DNA from: Pseudoalteromonas ostreae
GTDB taxonomy: Bacteria; Pseudomonadota; Gammaproteobacteria; Enterobacterales; Alteromonadaceae
Assembly: GCF_018069805.1 (NCBI RefSeq)
Contig: NZ_JAGPYN010000007.1
Span: forward strand, 62,001-126,000
Length of the DNA: 64,000 bases
Direction: 5' to 3'
The notes beneath the pieces were generated by a model that was not told the origin of the DNA, ran no database searches, and saw only the letters and a program-made list of their open reading frames with translations. The position numbers and the translations under genes were made by a program. Each line of letters opens with the position of its first letter. Positions within the stretch are counted from its first letter, which is position 1. Shown in pieces: positions 1 to 13,300 of the stretch.

Positions 1-2
1 TA

Positions 3-3000
3 ACAAACGCCTGTGAAAGCGCGCAAATGCTTGCAAAAGATGGCCGTTGTAAAACGTTTTCAGACTCCGCAGATGGCTATGTACGAAGTGAAGGGGTGGG
101 ATGCTTATTATTAAAGTCGTTAGCGCAGGCAGTACAGGATAACGACCCTATTTACGGGGTACTAAAAGGCAGTGCAGTTAATCAAGATGGCCGCAGTAAT
201 GGCATTACAGCACCTAATGGCTTGTCACAGCAAAGTGTTATTAAGTCAGCGTTAGCTAATGCACAAATTGCAGCAGATGATGTGCATTATGTTGAAGCCC
301 ATGGCACTGGTACAGAGCTGGGTGATCCAATCGAAGTATCGGCGCTGAGTAAAGTATATAGGCCGCAAACAAGCTTAGCTGAGCCACTTACTGTGGGGGC
401 TGTGAAAGCGAATATTGGCCATTTGGAATCGGGGGCAGGCATTGCTGGTGTGATCAAAACCATGTTATGCATGCAGCATAAAAAAATACCCGGCCAAGCT
501 CATGCTAAAGAGCTTAACAAACACATTGCTTGGCATAAAATTGCATTAAAAATTAACCGTGATTTACAACCGTGGCCTGTTAGTTCAGACAATGGTTGTA
601 TTGCTGGTGTTAGCTCGTTTGGTTTTGGTGGCACCAATGCACATATTATCTGTGCGAGTGCACCTCAACGTGCGGTCAATACCATTGATTTAGCCTCGCA
701 AACGGGATTTTACTTGTTACCGTTATCAGCTAAAACTCCCGATGCGTTAGCCAATTTACTGACACGTTATGAAACGAGATTAAAGAGTTTATCTGATAAT
801 GAATTTGATGCGCTGATCTACACAGCAGCACACCTGACTAAGTTTAAAGAAGCAAAACGTGCCGTATGCGGCGAAGATCGTGCAGGTTTATTACGTGCGA
901 TGCGAGGCTTAAATATAACCTCGCATTTAAGTGCGGCTGAAAATGATAAAGCTGCGACAAATTATGAGTTAGTAATGCTATTTACTGGTCAGGGCTCGCA
1001 ATATCCTGCAATGGCAAAACAATTGTATGATACGCAAATTGTATTTAAAAACGCGATTGATGAATGTGATAATTTACTTGGCGATAGACTCGGCGAGTCA
1101 TTGCTAACGGTTCTCTATCAGCAAAGCCATAAACAGTTTTTAGAACAAACTAACTGGACTCAAGTCGGCTTATTTGCGGTTGAGTATGCTACGGCCAAAT
1201 TAATGATCCACTTTGGCGCCACTCCTAAGCTGTTATTAGGTCACAGTGTTGGGGAGTATGCAGCGGCATGCATCGCTCAGGTGTTTTCGTTAGCTGATGC
1301 TATTTTATTGATAGCTGCGCGTGGCCAACTCATGCATGAACTTGCTGATAATGGGGGCATGTTTGCAGTGCGTTGTAGTGAGCAAGTTGCCCAGCAAGTC
1401 ATTACAAAATGCCATGATAATGGCAAGACTCAAATTGCAATTTCAGCCTATCATGGTGCTTCTGGCGTGGTGTTCTCAGGCGAAAACTCAGCGCTTGAGA
1501 TTGCCATTGAGTTGTTAAAAGAACAAAATCTGACGGTTAAACAGCTTAACACAGCGCGTGCTTTTCATTCACCACTGATGGATCCGATGCTTGATGATTT
1601 TGCGGCTATAGCAGCGCAAGTAAACTATAGAAAGCCTTGTTATCCCTTGTTGTCGTCGGTGACTGGCCAGCTAGAAACTGACGCCTTAGCAACACCTCAA
1701 TACTGGATCGAGCAGATCACTAAACCTGTTCGCATTGATTTATGCGTGAGCGAGTTAGATAAACGTGAGCATTTGTGCGCGGTAGAAGTTGGACCAAAAC
1801 CTGTTTTGATGGTGTTATTGCAAGAAAACTTGCCCCATTTAGATGCTGAATATTTACCTATATTGCACAATCAAGGTGCTGATCAAACACGTTTAGTAAC
1901 CAGTTTAGGGCGTATTTTTGAACTAGGCATTGAGCTAAATTGGGCGCATATTTATCCACAAATAAATATTCAAAAACAGCCATTACCCGCTTATCCGTTT
2001 GTAAAAAATGCACATTGGATAGTGCCAACAGCAAAGCAACCAGCGCTAAAAAGTACTGTAATGCAGGAAAATATGCAGGCCAATAAATCGGTAACAAACA
2101 TAAACCAAGTTGTTGCACGAACTGAGCTTATTCGTGACATCGTACTCTCTAATCTTGCAAATTTATTATCATTACCAGTTGATGCTATAAAAACGAATGT
2201 TCCCTTACTTGAAATGGGGGTTGATTCATTAATGATAATGCAAGCCGTACGCGCCTACGAAAGAGAATTTGGCTTAGAGTTTAGTGTACGCCAGTTTTAC
2301 GAAGAACTAAGCACAGTGGATAGTTTATTGGATTATATTGCGCAACATAGTGACTTTTACCCACACACTGAAGATGCCCAGTTAACCTCGGATATTGCAA
2401 TTGTAGAGCAAAAGACCCCTTCGTACTCTGATCCTACAATTTCTTCAGCCAATATGGGGTTCGATCAACAGGCTATCATGGCAATTTGCCAGCAGCAGCT
2501 GCAAGCTGCTGCGAGTGTAACTAATGATTTTGGCCGTCAAAGCATTGCCGCAGTGACAGCGCAACAATTACGTTTTTTTCAGGGCAGTGCTATAACCTCC
2601 ACGGCAAGTGTAACGCCAGACAAGATGCTTCAGCTGCAAGTAAAAACAGTTGCAATGCCCGTAAATAAACGCGCCACAGAACTTCCTGCATCGCAAAGTA
2701 GACAATTACACATGCAGCATCAGTCACCCGCTATGCAGCAGCATTTTGAACAACTAAAAGCTGATTACTGCGCAAAAACCAGCGCATCTAAAAAGCTGGT
2801 TGCTCAACATCGTGGCAACTTAGCTGATTGCAGAGCCTCAGCGGGGTTTAGGTTATCAAGCAAGGAAATGCTTTATCCGATTTATGCAGATCACTGCAAG
2901 CAAGCCAGATTATGGGATATAGACGGCAATGAATACATTGATATTACAATGGATTTTGGAGTTAATTTATTTGGCCATAAAGCCGAATTTGTGACGGATG

Positions 3001-6000
3001 CCTTAGCGCAACAAGTAGATCAAGGTATTCAATTAGGCTTAGCAAGTCCTTTAGCGTGTGAAGTGGCTGCTTTGATCAGCGAATTAACTGGTTTGGCGCG
3101 TGTGACGTTTTGTAATTCAGGCACCGAGGCGGTCATGACCGCACTGCGCTTAGCACGCAATTATACAAAACGTGACAAAATTGTGCAGTTTAGTGGGGCA
3201 TACCATGGTCATTATGATGGTACTTTGGCGCACTCTGTGGGCCGAGGAGACATAGAGCCTATGTGCGCAGGTGTTCGCCAAGGCGCAGTTAATGACAACT
3301 TAGTATTAGATTACGGTAGCGCGCAGGCGCTGGAAATTATTCGTGCAAATGCACATACAATTGCTGCGGTATTAGTTGAACCGGTTCAAAGCAGATACCC
3401 AGAAGTACAACCGTGGGAATTTTTAAAAGAGCTCAGAGCAATAACCGCAGAGCATGGGATAGCACTGATCTTTGATGAGATAATCACTGGCTTTCGTGCT
3501 CACCCTGGTGGTATACAGAAGTTGCTGGGGATCCAAGCTGATATGGCAACCTATGGCAAAATTGTTGGTGGAGGGTTACCAATTGGAGTTGTTGCCGGCA
3601 GTGCCGATTACTTAGACGGTATTGATGGTGGTGTATGGCAATATGGTGATCAGTCTTATCCACAAGCTGATACGACTTTTTTTGCTGGAACATTTTGTAA
3701 ACACCCGATGGCAATGGCCAGTGCAAAAGCGGTTTTAAGCGAAATTAAACGCCAAGGACCACAGTTACAACAAAGGCTAAGTGATAAAACCAGTTATCTG
3801 AAAACAACCCTTAATCGCTTTTTTGCTGATGCAATGATCCCAATTCAAATTGAAGCTTTTAGCTCTTTATTTCGTTTTAGATTTAGCCAAAATCTAGATA
3901 TGTTTTTTTATGAAATGCTTAATCGTGGCATCTTTATTTGGGAAGGACGTAACTGCTTTTTATCAGCAGCACATACAGATGCAGATATAGAGATCATTAT
4001 TACCGCAGTTAAAGACAGTGCCTTGAGCTTAAAGGCGGCAGGTTATTTTGGTAGTGACCGTGATGATAAGATGCGCTTTGCCACCTCAGCGACGACATTT
4101 CCATTGACCGAGGCGCAGCAGCAATTACTTGCCTTAGCGTCAAAGTCACCTGAGGGGGCTTTTGCGTATCACTTACAAGCCGTACTTAAATTAACAGGTC
4201 AGTTAGATATAAGTCGATTAGTTACCGCAGTTGATAAAACAGTACGCGAGTGCACTATTTTACAGTATGCAATTGATAGCGATACGCTTTGCCATAGGTT
4301 AGTGGCTGAGCATCGTCCTCAATTGTTAGTTATTAATCTACAACACTCAGATAATAATATCGCTGTAGCAACTCAGTTGCAGGAGTTACGTTACCATGCT
4401 TTTGATTTTAATAATGAAGTTGCATGTCGCTTTGCACTACTAAGAGAAAATGATAATACTGCTTACTTAACTGTGGTTACGCATCATTTACTGTGTGATG
4501 GCGTATCGTTGCAGATTATTTTGAGTAAAGTTGCCCAGCACTATACCAACACCCAGCACTATAAAAACACAACAGAGGCGTTGGCAGCACCGCTAGACTT
4601 TAGTGCATATGTTAAAGCACTTGACCACTATAAAGAGTCTGCTAATTACCAGCAAGATAAGGCATTTTGGTTGGCACAACTAGCGCCAAGTATGCCGTTG
4701 CAACTACCAACAAACACTGCGATTGCAACGACAACGAACTATGCAGTATCGGTATTGACTGTTGAGCTTAATGAGCACACCAAAAGAAATATTGCTGATC
4801 TGGCTAAACAGCAGGGCTGCGGTCAATTTGCCACTTTATTGGGGTTATATATAGCGTGGTTAAGTAAGCTTAGCCAGCAATCAATGATCACCGTTGGCAT
4901 TCCTTGCTCTGATCGACAATTACTCCCTCAAGCTAATAGCGCAGAATCTTCCGATAGCGAATTAGTCGGTTATTGCACGAATATTTTACCAATTTGCATT
5001 GATATTACAAATATCAGTAGTGTTCGAGAGTTAATCAAAACAGTGCAATCTGAATTATTAACTGCATTTGAACATCAACATTTCCCTTATTCAGCGTTAG
5101 CAAATGAATCGCTTAATTTACCTAATACTTTATTTAATTTAGATAAAGTTACTGCTTTACCGGTATTTACTGAATTGCAATTAAATACCATGCCAAGCAA
5201 TACCTGTTATAGCCAATTCCAATTAAGTTGTAACTTAACTCAGTTTGCTAACAGTTGGTCACTCACCCTTGAATATCAACAAGATAAATTTACATATGAA
5301 CAGGTAAATCATTGGTTATCAGGGTTAATTGGGTTGTTTAGCAACGCTGTTGGGACAGACGAACTAAACAGTGCGAACTGTTCATTGTTAGATGATGTAC
5401 AAATAGCGACACTGGTTAATGAACAATGTGAGCGTGTTGATAAACAACTTTGTGTCGATTCTTGTATCGTTTCATTTGAATATGCTGCGACTCAATACCC
5501 TGACAATATTGCTATTACCTGTGATGGCGAAAGCCTTAACTATTCACAGTTAAATCAACGAGTAAATACCTTTGCCCATTATCTTATTGAGCAAGGTATT
5601 GGGGTCGGCAGCTTAGTCGCAATTGCACTACCAAGGCGTGCGGAGCTGATTATTAGCTTATTAGCGGTATTAAAAACGGGGGCTGCATTTTTGCCACTCG
5701 ATATTACTTTTCCGCAAGCACGCATTGAATATATTCTGGCTGATGCACAAGCTGATTTACTGTTGTGTGACAGTTTTAGTGATAGTAGCCCAATTATCGC
5801 GAGCAATAAATTGCCCGTATTAGATATTGATACTGTAGTGCTTACAGGCTTGCAAAGCAGTAATCCAGATCGTGTTATTGATCCTTTATCAACCGCTTAT
5901 GTTATTTATACATCGGGCTCAACGGGGCAACCTAAAGGTGTGGAAATTAATCACCAAGGGCTACAAAACCTGTTGCTCGCTGTGACGGTACAGCCAGGAA

Positions 6001-7334
6001 TAGAGCCAACCGATTGCTTGTTAGCAGTTACCACTATTGCATTTGATATCGCGATGTTAGAGCTGTTTTCGCCCTTAATTGTTGGGGCTAATGTACTGCT
6101 TGCGAGTGAGCAAACATGCAGTGACCCATATGCAATTACCGATCTAATAGCACATTTCCCAGTGTCTATTATGCAAGCGACTCCGACGTTATGGCGATTA
6201 ATAATAAATGCAGCACCTGATTGTTTAGCTGGTATCAAGGTCTTGTGTGGTGGCGAACCGCTTGATCCAGCACTTGCTCAGGCGGTGCTGTCGCAGCAGG
6301 GGGATTTATGGAATATGTATGGTCCAACCGAAACCACCATTTGGTCTGCAATTAGCCATATTCAGCACAGTGATGATATTACGATAGGTTCAGCAATTGC
6401 TAATACGAGCTTGTATGTTATGGCTGAGGATGCACAAAGTCCATGTTTACCTCTACCTATTGGCGTGTGGGGGGAGTTATGGATCGGTGGTTTAGGGTTA
6501 GCGACTGGCTACTTACAGCAGCCAGCACTCACAGCTGAACGTTTTGTTAGTCATGTTTTTAATGGTCAATCGCATCAGCGTTTGTATAAAACTGGCGACC
6601 GTGCAAGGCGTTTACTCGATGGCCGTATTGAACTACAAGGGCGGTTAGATCAACAAGTTAAACTAAACGGGCATCGTATTGAATTAAGTGAAATTGAACA
6701 CCACCTGCGCTTGTTATTTGCGAACCAAGATGTACGTGTTTTTATCAAACCAAACAATCACGACCAGCCGAGTTTATGTGCTTATAGCCTTGAGGACGAC
6801 GGTTTAGAAAGTGTTTGGAGTGTGAGTGAATTACGCCGTGTGCTATCACAATCATTACCAAGTTATATGGTGCCAGAATCAATCTGTTGGTTAACGCAGT
6901 GGCCAACCACACCAAATGGAAAATTAGACACGAAAGCATTACCGCTTCCGACTGCGGCTATGCAATCGGCAATAGTACGTATTGCCCCCAGCTGCGCGAC
7001 TGAAACGAGCTTACTGCAACATTATTTAGCATTACTTAAGGTTGCAGTGTTAGGTACCCAAGAAAGTTTCTTTGATTGTGGTGGTAACTCTGTACTCGCT
7101 ATGCAGCTTGTGTCACGAATTAATCTGCAATTTAAAGTACGGGTGACGGTAGGCGATATTTTTGACTACCCTAGCGTGGCGCAATTAGCGCTGCGAATTG
7201 ACGATTTATTATCAGCGCGAGCAGCAAGTACAGAGCAAAGTCAGCCTCAGGTTACTGTTGTGAGCGATATAGTGAGCGGCCGTGATATTAGTAAAGCCCT
7301 TGATGATAGCAGCATGACAGAAATGGACTTGTAA
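3..7334 (+). CDS. Hybrid PKS-NRPS megasynthase, 5'-truncated by window edge (KS-AT-ACP-aminotransferase-C-A-PCP)
   Basis: The frame is open from base 3, inside a ketosynthase, so the true start lies upstream. Domains by nucleotide position: KS C-terminal half to ~660 (HGTGT ~298 and NIGHLESG ~412 supply the two His; the active Cys is off-window); AT ~970-1980 (GHSVGEY; RAFHSP, the malonyl-type motif); ACP ~2120-2340 (GVDSL); class III PLP aminotransferase ~2820-4060 (FDEIITGF, YGKIVGGG lysine); condensation ~4080-5400 (HHLLCDG); adenylation ~5460-6960; PCP ~7000-7200 (GGNSV). This order matches the loading protein of iturin/mycosubtilin synthetases, where the aminotransferase places a beta-amino group on a fatty acyl chain. 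The A-domain pocket reads DILQLGMIWK, a glycine-type code. The acidic C-terminus (MTEMDL) may dock the next protein. Only 1 base separates its stop from the next start. Confidence 0.93.
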   Translation, partial: TNACESAQMLAKDGRCKTFSDSADGYVRSEGVGCLLLKSLAQAVQDNDPIYGVLKGSAVNQDGRSNGITAPNGLSQQSVIKSALANAQIAADDVHYVEAHGTGTELGDPIEVSALSKVYRPQTSLAEPLTVGAVKANIGHLESGAGIAGVIKTMLCMQHKKIPGQAHAKELNKHIAWHKIALKINRDLQPWPVSSDNGCIAGVSSFGFGGTNAHIICASAPQRAVNTIDLASQTGFYLLPLSAKTPDALANLLTRYETRLKSLSDNEFDALIYTAAHLTKFKEAKRAVCGEDRAGLLRAMRGLNITSHLSAAENDKAATNYELVMLFTGQGSQYPAMAKQLYDTQIVFKNAIDECDNLLGDRLGESLLTVLYQQSHKQFLEQTNWTQVGLFAVEYATAKLMIHFGATPKLLLGHSVGEYAAACIAQVFSLADAILLIAARGQLMHELADNGGMFAVRCSEQVAQQVITKCHDNGKTQIAISAYHGASGVVFSGENSALEIAIELLKEQNLTVKQLNTARAFHSPLMDPMLDDFAAIAAQVNYRKPCYPLLSSVTGQLETDALATPQYWIEQITKPVRIDLCVSELDKREHLCAVEVGPKPVLMVLLQENLPHLDAEYLPILHNQGADQTRLVTSLGRIFELGIELNWAHIYPQINIQKQPLPAYPFVKNAHWIVPTAKQPALKSTVMQENMQANKSVTNINQVVARTELIRDIVLSNLANLLSLPVDAIKTNVPLLEMGVDSLMIMQAVRAYEREFGLEFSVRQFYEELSTVDSLLDYIAQHSDFYPHTEDAQLTSDIAIVEQKTPSYSDPTISSANMGFDQQAIMAICQQQLQAAASVTNDFGRQSIAAVTAQQLRFFQGSAITSTASVTPDKMLQLQVKTVAMPVNKRATELPASQSRQLHMQHQSPAMQQHFEQLKADYCAKTSASKKLVAQHRGNLADCRASAGFRLSSKEMLYPIYADHCKQARLWDIDGNEYIDITMDFGVNLFGHKAEFVTDALAQQVDQGIQLGLASPLACEVAALISELTGLARVTFCNSGTEAVMTALRLARNYTKRDKIVQFSGAYHGHYDGTLAHSVGRGDIEPMCAGVRQGAVNDNLVLDYGSAQALEIIRANAHTIAAVLVEPVQSRYPEVQPWEFLKELRAITAEHGIALIFDEIITGFRAHPGGIQKLLGIQADMATYGKIVGGGLPIGVVAGSADYLDGIDGGVWQYGDQSYPQADTTFFAGTFCKHPMAMASAKAVLSEIKRQGPQLQQRLSDKTSYLKTTLNRFFADAMIPIQIEAFSSLFRFRFSQNLDMFFYEMLNRGIFIWEGRNCFLSAAHTDADIEIIITAVKDSALSLKAAGYFGSDRDDKMRFATSATTFPLTEAQQQLLALASKSPEGAFAYHLQAVLKLTGQLDISRLVTAVDKTVRECTILQYAIDSDTLCHRLVAEHRPQLLVINLQHSDNNIAVATQLQELRYHAFDFNNEVACRFALLRENDNTAYLTVVTHHLLCDGVSLQIILSKVAQHYTNTQHYKNTTEALAAPLDFSAYVKALDHYKESANYQQDKAFWLAQLAPSMPLQLPTNTAIATTTNYAVSVLTVELNEHTKRNIADLAKQQGCGQFATLLGLYIAWLSKLSQQSMITVGIPCSDRQLLPQANSAESSDSELVGYCTNILPICIDITNISSVRELIKTVQSELLTAFEHQHFPYSALANESLNLPNTLFNLDKVTALPVFTELQLNTMPSNTCYSQFQLSCNLTQFANSWSLTLEYQQDKFTYEQVNHWLSGLIGLFSNAVGTDELNSANCSLLDDVQIATLVNEQCERVDKQLCVDSCIVSFEYAATQYPDNIAITCDGESLNYSQLNQRVNTFAHYLIEQGIGVGSLVAIALPRRAELIISLLAVLKTGAAFLPLDITFPQARIEYILADAQADLLLCDSFSDSSPIIASNKLPVLDIDTVVLTGLQSSNPDRVIDPLSTAYVIYTSGSTGQPKGVEINHQGLQNLLLAVTVQPGIEPTDCLLAVTTIAFDIAMLELFSPLIVGANVLLASEQTCSDPYAITDLIAHFPVSIMQATPTLWRLIINAAPDCLAGIKVLCGGEPLDPALAQAVLSQQGDLWNMYGPTETTIWSAISHIQHSDDITIGSAIANTSLYVMAEDAQSPCLPLPIGVWGELWIGGLGLATGYLQQPALTAERFVSHVFNGQSHQRLYKTGDRARRLLDGRIELQGRLDQQVKLNGHRIELSEIEHHLRLLFANQDVRVFIKPNNHDQPSLCAYSLEDDGLESVWSVSELRRVLSQSLPSYMVPESICWLTQWPTTPNGKLDTKALPLPTAAMQSAIVRIAPSCATETSLLQHYLALLKVAVLGTQESFFDCGGNSVLAMQLVSRINLQFKVRVTVGDIFDYPSVAQLALRIDDLLSARAASTEQSQPQVTVVSDIVSGRDISKALDDSSMTEMDL

Positions 7335-7335
7335 C

Positions 7336-10300
7336 ATGGATAATGTAGCAATTAAAACTTTACTGGCCGAATTGGACGCACAAGGTATCTACGTTTATTT
7401 GCAAGGTGGGCGGTTAAAGTTACGAAGTAAGTTAATCACAGTCCCAGCGCCAGAACTGGCAAAGATCAAAGCATGTAAGAATGAGCTGATTGCCTATATG
7501 CAACGTCATCATCAGCAACAAGGTGATTTATCAAGTGCGCAACAACGTATTTGGTTTATTGATCAATATGAACAACAGTCAACTGCATACAATATGTGTG
7601 GTCTGTTGCAGCTGTCAGATTCATTGACAATAAATGAACTACAGCGGGCATTTGACACATTGTTGGCTCGTCATCAAATATTAACAACGCAATTTTTTAA
7701 CACTGATCAAGGTGTTGTGCAGCGAGTTAATAGCCAGTTGCGTTTCGCATTGAATACACTTGAGATAGCATGGCATGAAACACCCACACAAATAGTTGAA
7801 AAATTACACGATGAATTAAGTTACCGCTTTGATCTGGAAAATGATTTACTGATACGTGCAACGTTAATTGGCCACTCAGGTGAGGGTAAATGGTTATACA
7901 TTGCGATGCATCATATTATTGCCGATGGTTGGTCTGTGCGGCTTTTGGTGCAAGAATTATTGGCGATACTGACAAATAATAATAATACCGTTAATAATGC
8001 GGCTGCATGTAAACCTTTACAGTATTTAGATTATGTACATTGGCAAGGTCAGTTTAAACAATCACCTATATATCAACAGCAGCTAAGTTATTGGCAACAA
8101 GCGCTAACAGGGATGGAGTTATTTGAGCTGCCAACGAGTTATCCTCGTGATAAACAAAAAACCTATCAAGGCAAGAGCCAGCACTGTGTTATCGATACAC
8201 GGCTGGTTAGTGAGTTTGACAGTTGCTGTCAGCAATTAAGTGCTACTCGGTTTGTCGGGTTATTAAGTGTGTTTTATGTACTATTACAGCGCTATAGCCA
8301 AAAACAGGATATTACGGTTGCGGTGCCTGTATTGAATCGTGAACAGCCCGAATTTGAGAATGTTATAGGGTGTTTTATCAATACCTTACCTATGCGACAA
8401 ATGGTGTCACCGCAGAGCTCTTTTGCACAATTAATAGCGCAAACTAAAGTGTTAGTGGCGCAAGGGCTAGCAAATCAAAGTGTGGCAGTTGAAGATATTA
8501 TTGAAACACTTGGCTTAGCTAAATCGTCAGCACATTCAGCATTGTTTCAAATACTGTTTAATTATAACGGTGTAGATACCGGTACTGTGGAAACCGCAAC
8601 ATTGTCGGCTAAATTATTGCCATTAGATAACGGTACTGCAAAATTTGATTTAACCCTGAATGTAAGTGAATCAGAGCAGGGCTTAGCTATTAGTTTTGAT
8701 TATTGCAGTGCGCTATTTGATGACCATGTTATTCAGCAAATGAGCAATGATTTTAATGAATTAGTTATATCTCTTGGCAATAACGCAGCACAAACTATTG
8801 CAACCGTTGAGTTACCCTCTGCGTGTTATGCCAGCCAGTTGTTAGGGCGTAAAAAAGATCATGAGAAAGTCAGCAGTGATGTGATTGCATTACCTGTACA
8901 GGTGATAAAGCAGGCTGAGCTTAGTGCTGAAAAAACAGCCTGTATTGAAGCTGACCAACATGGAAAACCCGCACGAAGTTTGAGTTATCGACAATTAGTG
9001 CAACAAAGCGCAGCACTCGCCAGCCATATTTTAGCTTTGCAAACTCATCATCAACAAACAACTGCAGCACCCATTGCATTATTGGTATCTCGCTCAATCG
9101 ATGCCTTATTAACGATGTTTGCACTATTGCAAACAGGCCGTGCTTACTTACCAATTGAGCAAGGAACTCCAGTGGCGCGTATTGCGGAAATTTTACAGCA
9201 GGCAGGCTGTGAATATTTAGTAACATTTGATGATACAGCGCTCAAAAAGCAAGCAGTTACGGTATTAAATGAGCAACATATTACATTATGGCCTTTTGCG
9301 CAGCTGTCAAAAGCGGCGGTTAATTTAACTGACTTACCCAATTTAAACCTTAATGACAGCGCGTACGTGATATTTACCTCCGGTTCAACAGGCGCGCCAA
9401 AAGGGGTTGAAATTAATCATGCTGCATTAGCGCACTATGTGCAAAGTATTACTAAGCGACTTGAACTGAATAATGATACCAAGTCAGCTGTGGTTACAGG
9501 GCTTGCGACCGATCTTTGTTTAACTGGGATATACCCGGTATGGGCGAGTGGTGGCACTGTGGTATTAATTTCGCCACATGTAAAAAGTGATCCTGTTGCG
9601 ATTGTAGATACGTTTAGTGAGCAAGCAATTAACTTTTTAAAGATCACTCCCAGCTTTGCTGCTGAACTATTAGCCACTATTGCTGCGAGTCAAGCACCTC
9701 GCGCACCTCTTCAACAGTGGGTGTTAGGGGGGGAATCATTAACAGCGCAATTAGTAGCGCAAATTCGGGCGCTTTATCCAAGCGCTAAATTAATCAATCA
9801 TTATGGGCCGACAGAAACCTGCATTGGGGTGGCTACCTATGAAATTGAGGATCATCAAACTGCTGAGCAGATGAGTTATCCTATTGGTAGCGCGCTTGCG
9901 CATGTTGAACTTGCCATACTAGATGCACACCACGAGCCCGTTGCCATGGGCATGCCTGGACAGCTTTATATTGGTGGTGAGAGTTTAGCAACAGGCTATA
10001 TTCGTGCAACGGATCAGACTGCGAAAAGTTTTGTTGTGATCAACACGACCAAGGGACAACAACGCTATTATTGCTCTGGTGATAATGTACGTTTGCGCAA
10101 AGACGGTACGCTGGAATATTTAGGGCGTTTAGATAAGCAACCTAAGATCAGAGGCTTTAGAGTTGACTTAGTTGATATTGAGGCAAAGTTAACGGCTTTA
10201 TCTGTGGTTAAAAATAGTGCTGTGATTTGTCGCGAAATTGCCTCTGCAGATACTCTAGTTGCGTACTATGTGGCATCTAATGAATGCCAGCAATTAACTG

Positions 10301-13300
10301 CTGAGGCCTTACAACAACGGATCAAAACGGAGTTAAAGTGTGTATTACCAGAGCCTATGATCCCCAGTTTCTTTGTGCTGAAAGAGCAATTACCTTATCT
10401 TGAAAATGGCAAAGTTGATCGTAAATTCTTACAACAACAAATGGTACGCAGCAGCGATACTTTTGTAGCGCCAAAAACGCGAATGCAGCAGCAAGTAGCG
10501 GCGTTATTTGCACAGTTAACAGGCTTTGCTAGGGTGGGTCTTGAAGATGACTTTTTTGCAATCGGTGGGCATTCCTTACTAGCAATTAGATTACTTAACC
10601 AAATTCGTCAGCAGTTTGGCGTTTCATTGTCACTTAAAGACATCTTCAATCATGCAACCGTTGAGGAATTAGCCCAGTATTTAAACTGTAGTGAACAAGC
10701 TAGCTCAAAGGTGCAATTAACACATATTGATTTAGCTGGGGAACACCCGTTGTCATTTTCTCAGCGGCGTATTTGGTTTGTTGATCAACTGCAAGGACAC
10801 AGCCGTCAATATAATTTACAGGGGGTGTTTACGCTGCGCGGTGATGTTGATGTGGTGGCATTGCAGCAGGCATTTAAAGATATTATTAAGCGCCATACGA
10901 TCCTAAGTTATAACTATAAAAGTACAGCTGATGCGCAGCCATGCCAATATTTTAACGGCCATTTAGCCTTTTCATTGCAACAGGTAGACCTTTGCACACA
11001 AGCAGATCAACAGCAGCTGTTACAGAAGATGATAGTGGAAGATTATAATCAGTCATTTGATTTAACCTCACAGCTGATGTTACGGGCAAGCTTGATTAAA
11101 ATAGCCGATCACCATTATCAGTTACTTGTTACTGTTCATCATATTGTTGCCGATGGCTGGTCTATTGGCTTGATATGCTGTGAACTCGCTAGCAATTATA
11201 ATCAGCATATTGGTATGACAAGCGCCACTGATTTGCAAACTCTAGAGCATAATTATATTGATTTTGTACATTATCAGCATAGTATGCAAGCTGATCCTCA
11301 GTGGCAAATAAGTATTGACTACTGGCGTCAACAGTTAGCGCAATTACCTACAGTGCATGAGTTACCTACACAGTACCAGCGAGGTAACGATGTGCTCAGC
11401 GGCGGCGGTTTATATAAAACCGTGTTGTCGCCTGCATTAACTGAACAATTAAGATTGTTTATTGCAAACCAAGGTGACACTTTGTTTGTAACCTTACAAA
11501 CTGTATTTACTTTGTGGTTTAGTCGAGTTTCTGGGCAATCAGATTGTGTGCTAGGTACGCCAGTTGCAGGGCGAGTTGCCGCAGAGCTTGAACCTATTAT
11601 TGGCAACTTTGTTAACACGCTGGTGTTACGTAATACGGTGTCAGCGGATACATGCTTTAACCAAGCATTAGCTGATGTAAAAGCAACGTTGAGTGAAGCA
11701 CTGCTTCATCAACAGATCCCATTTGATCTCTTAGTGGATGAATTAGCCACTGAACGCAGTTTAGCAATTCCCCCGTTAGTACAAGTCATCTTTAGAGTAA
11801 ATAATACGATAAATGAAAATTTACAGCTAGCAGGGTTATCAATTACAGCCTCACAGAGCGAGGTGCGTAGCGCTAAACTTGACTTAGAAGTCTCAGTTAT
11901 AGATACCGGTGACGTGCTAGAAATTGAGTGGTTATACGATACCGCACTATGGCATCAAGCGAATATAGAGACATTCTTTGCTCAATTTAGTTATGTGTTG
12001 CAGCAATGCTTGGCTGATCAAAGCGTCAAGCTCGCAGAGTTAATGCTGTGGAGCCCGAGCCAGCACGCAGCGGCATTATCTCATAGTGATTCAATTGATA
12101 TACAAAATACCCAACCATCGCCTTTACATGTGTGTTTTTCGCATTTTGCAAAGCAGCACCCGCAACACCCCGCAGTAAGATGTAATGGCCAAACCTATAG
12201 TTACCTCGCGCTTGAACAACGTGCTAATCAGCTTGCGCATTGTTTACTCGAAATGGATTTTGCTGCGCAAAGTCGAATTGCCATTTTGCTGCCATCAGGT
12301 GCCGCTATGGTGGTGGCGATACTCGCTATTTTAAAGGCACGTCATGTATACGTGCCGATACACCAAGATACACCAATAAAAACGTTAAGTTATATTGTTG
12401 AAGATGCTGAGTTGATGATGATTTTAGCATTGAGTGAGAATGCCGACACGCTGATCAACAGTGGCGCAGATTTTTTGCTCGTTGATGATCTTCTTGATGA
12501 CAATTCTAACTTCGACGGCTACCCGGTGGAGCAGCCAGATGAACAACTCAGCCTCAATCTCAAAGATGATGATTTGAGTTACATTATTTATACTTCAGGT
12601 TCGACCGGACGGCCGAAAGGGGTGATGATAAACCATGCCAATTTAGCGGCTTATTTACAGCATGCGGTTGCGCATTATATGCCCGATAATTCAGCCCTTT
12701 GTAGCAGCGTATTGAGTACGCCTTTGGCGTTTGATGCAACGGTCACGGCGTTATATCCAGCCTTGATGCAAGGTGGCGTGGTTGAAATTATTGCGCAAGG
12801 GGGTGAACAGTTAACCCAGCTTACGGAACTACTCTTTACAGCAACAGACGCTAAACTGTTTAAGCTCACGCCAGCTCATTTACGTGCCATATTGGCATTA
12901 TCGCAGCACTATTGTGCAAGCAATGTTACCCATACATTGGTGATCGGTGGTGAAGCACTCACAACTGAATTGTTGTTAGCAATCCGTGCCAAGTTACCAC
13001 TGTGTCGTTGGATTAACGAATATGGACCAACAGAAACTACAGTCGGTTCAAGTACTTTTGTAATTGATCACAGTACCAGTGATGAGGTTTTACTGCGTCA
13101 TAATGATGTCCCAATTGGTTTAGCTAACGATAATGTAACGCTGTTAGTGGTTGACCAATTTGGTCAGCCAGCAGCAGTGAATATGCGTGGTGAATTACTT
13201 ATAGCAGGACCTGTTGTCAGCCCAGGTTACATTAATCAGACTGAGCTTAATAATACTAGCTTTATTACTTTGCAGCTGCCTAGCCAACAGGGTGGAAAAG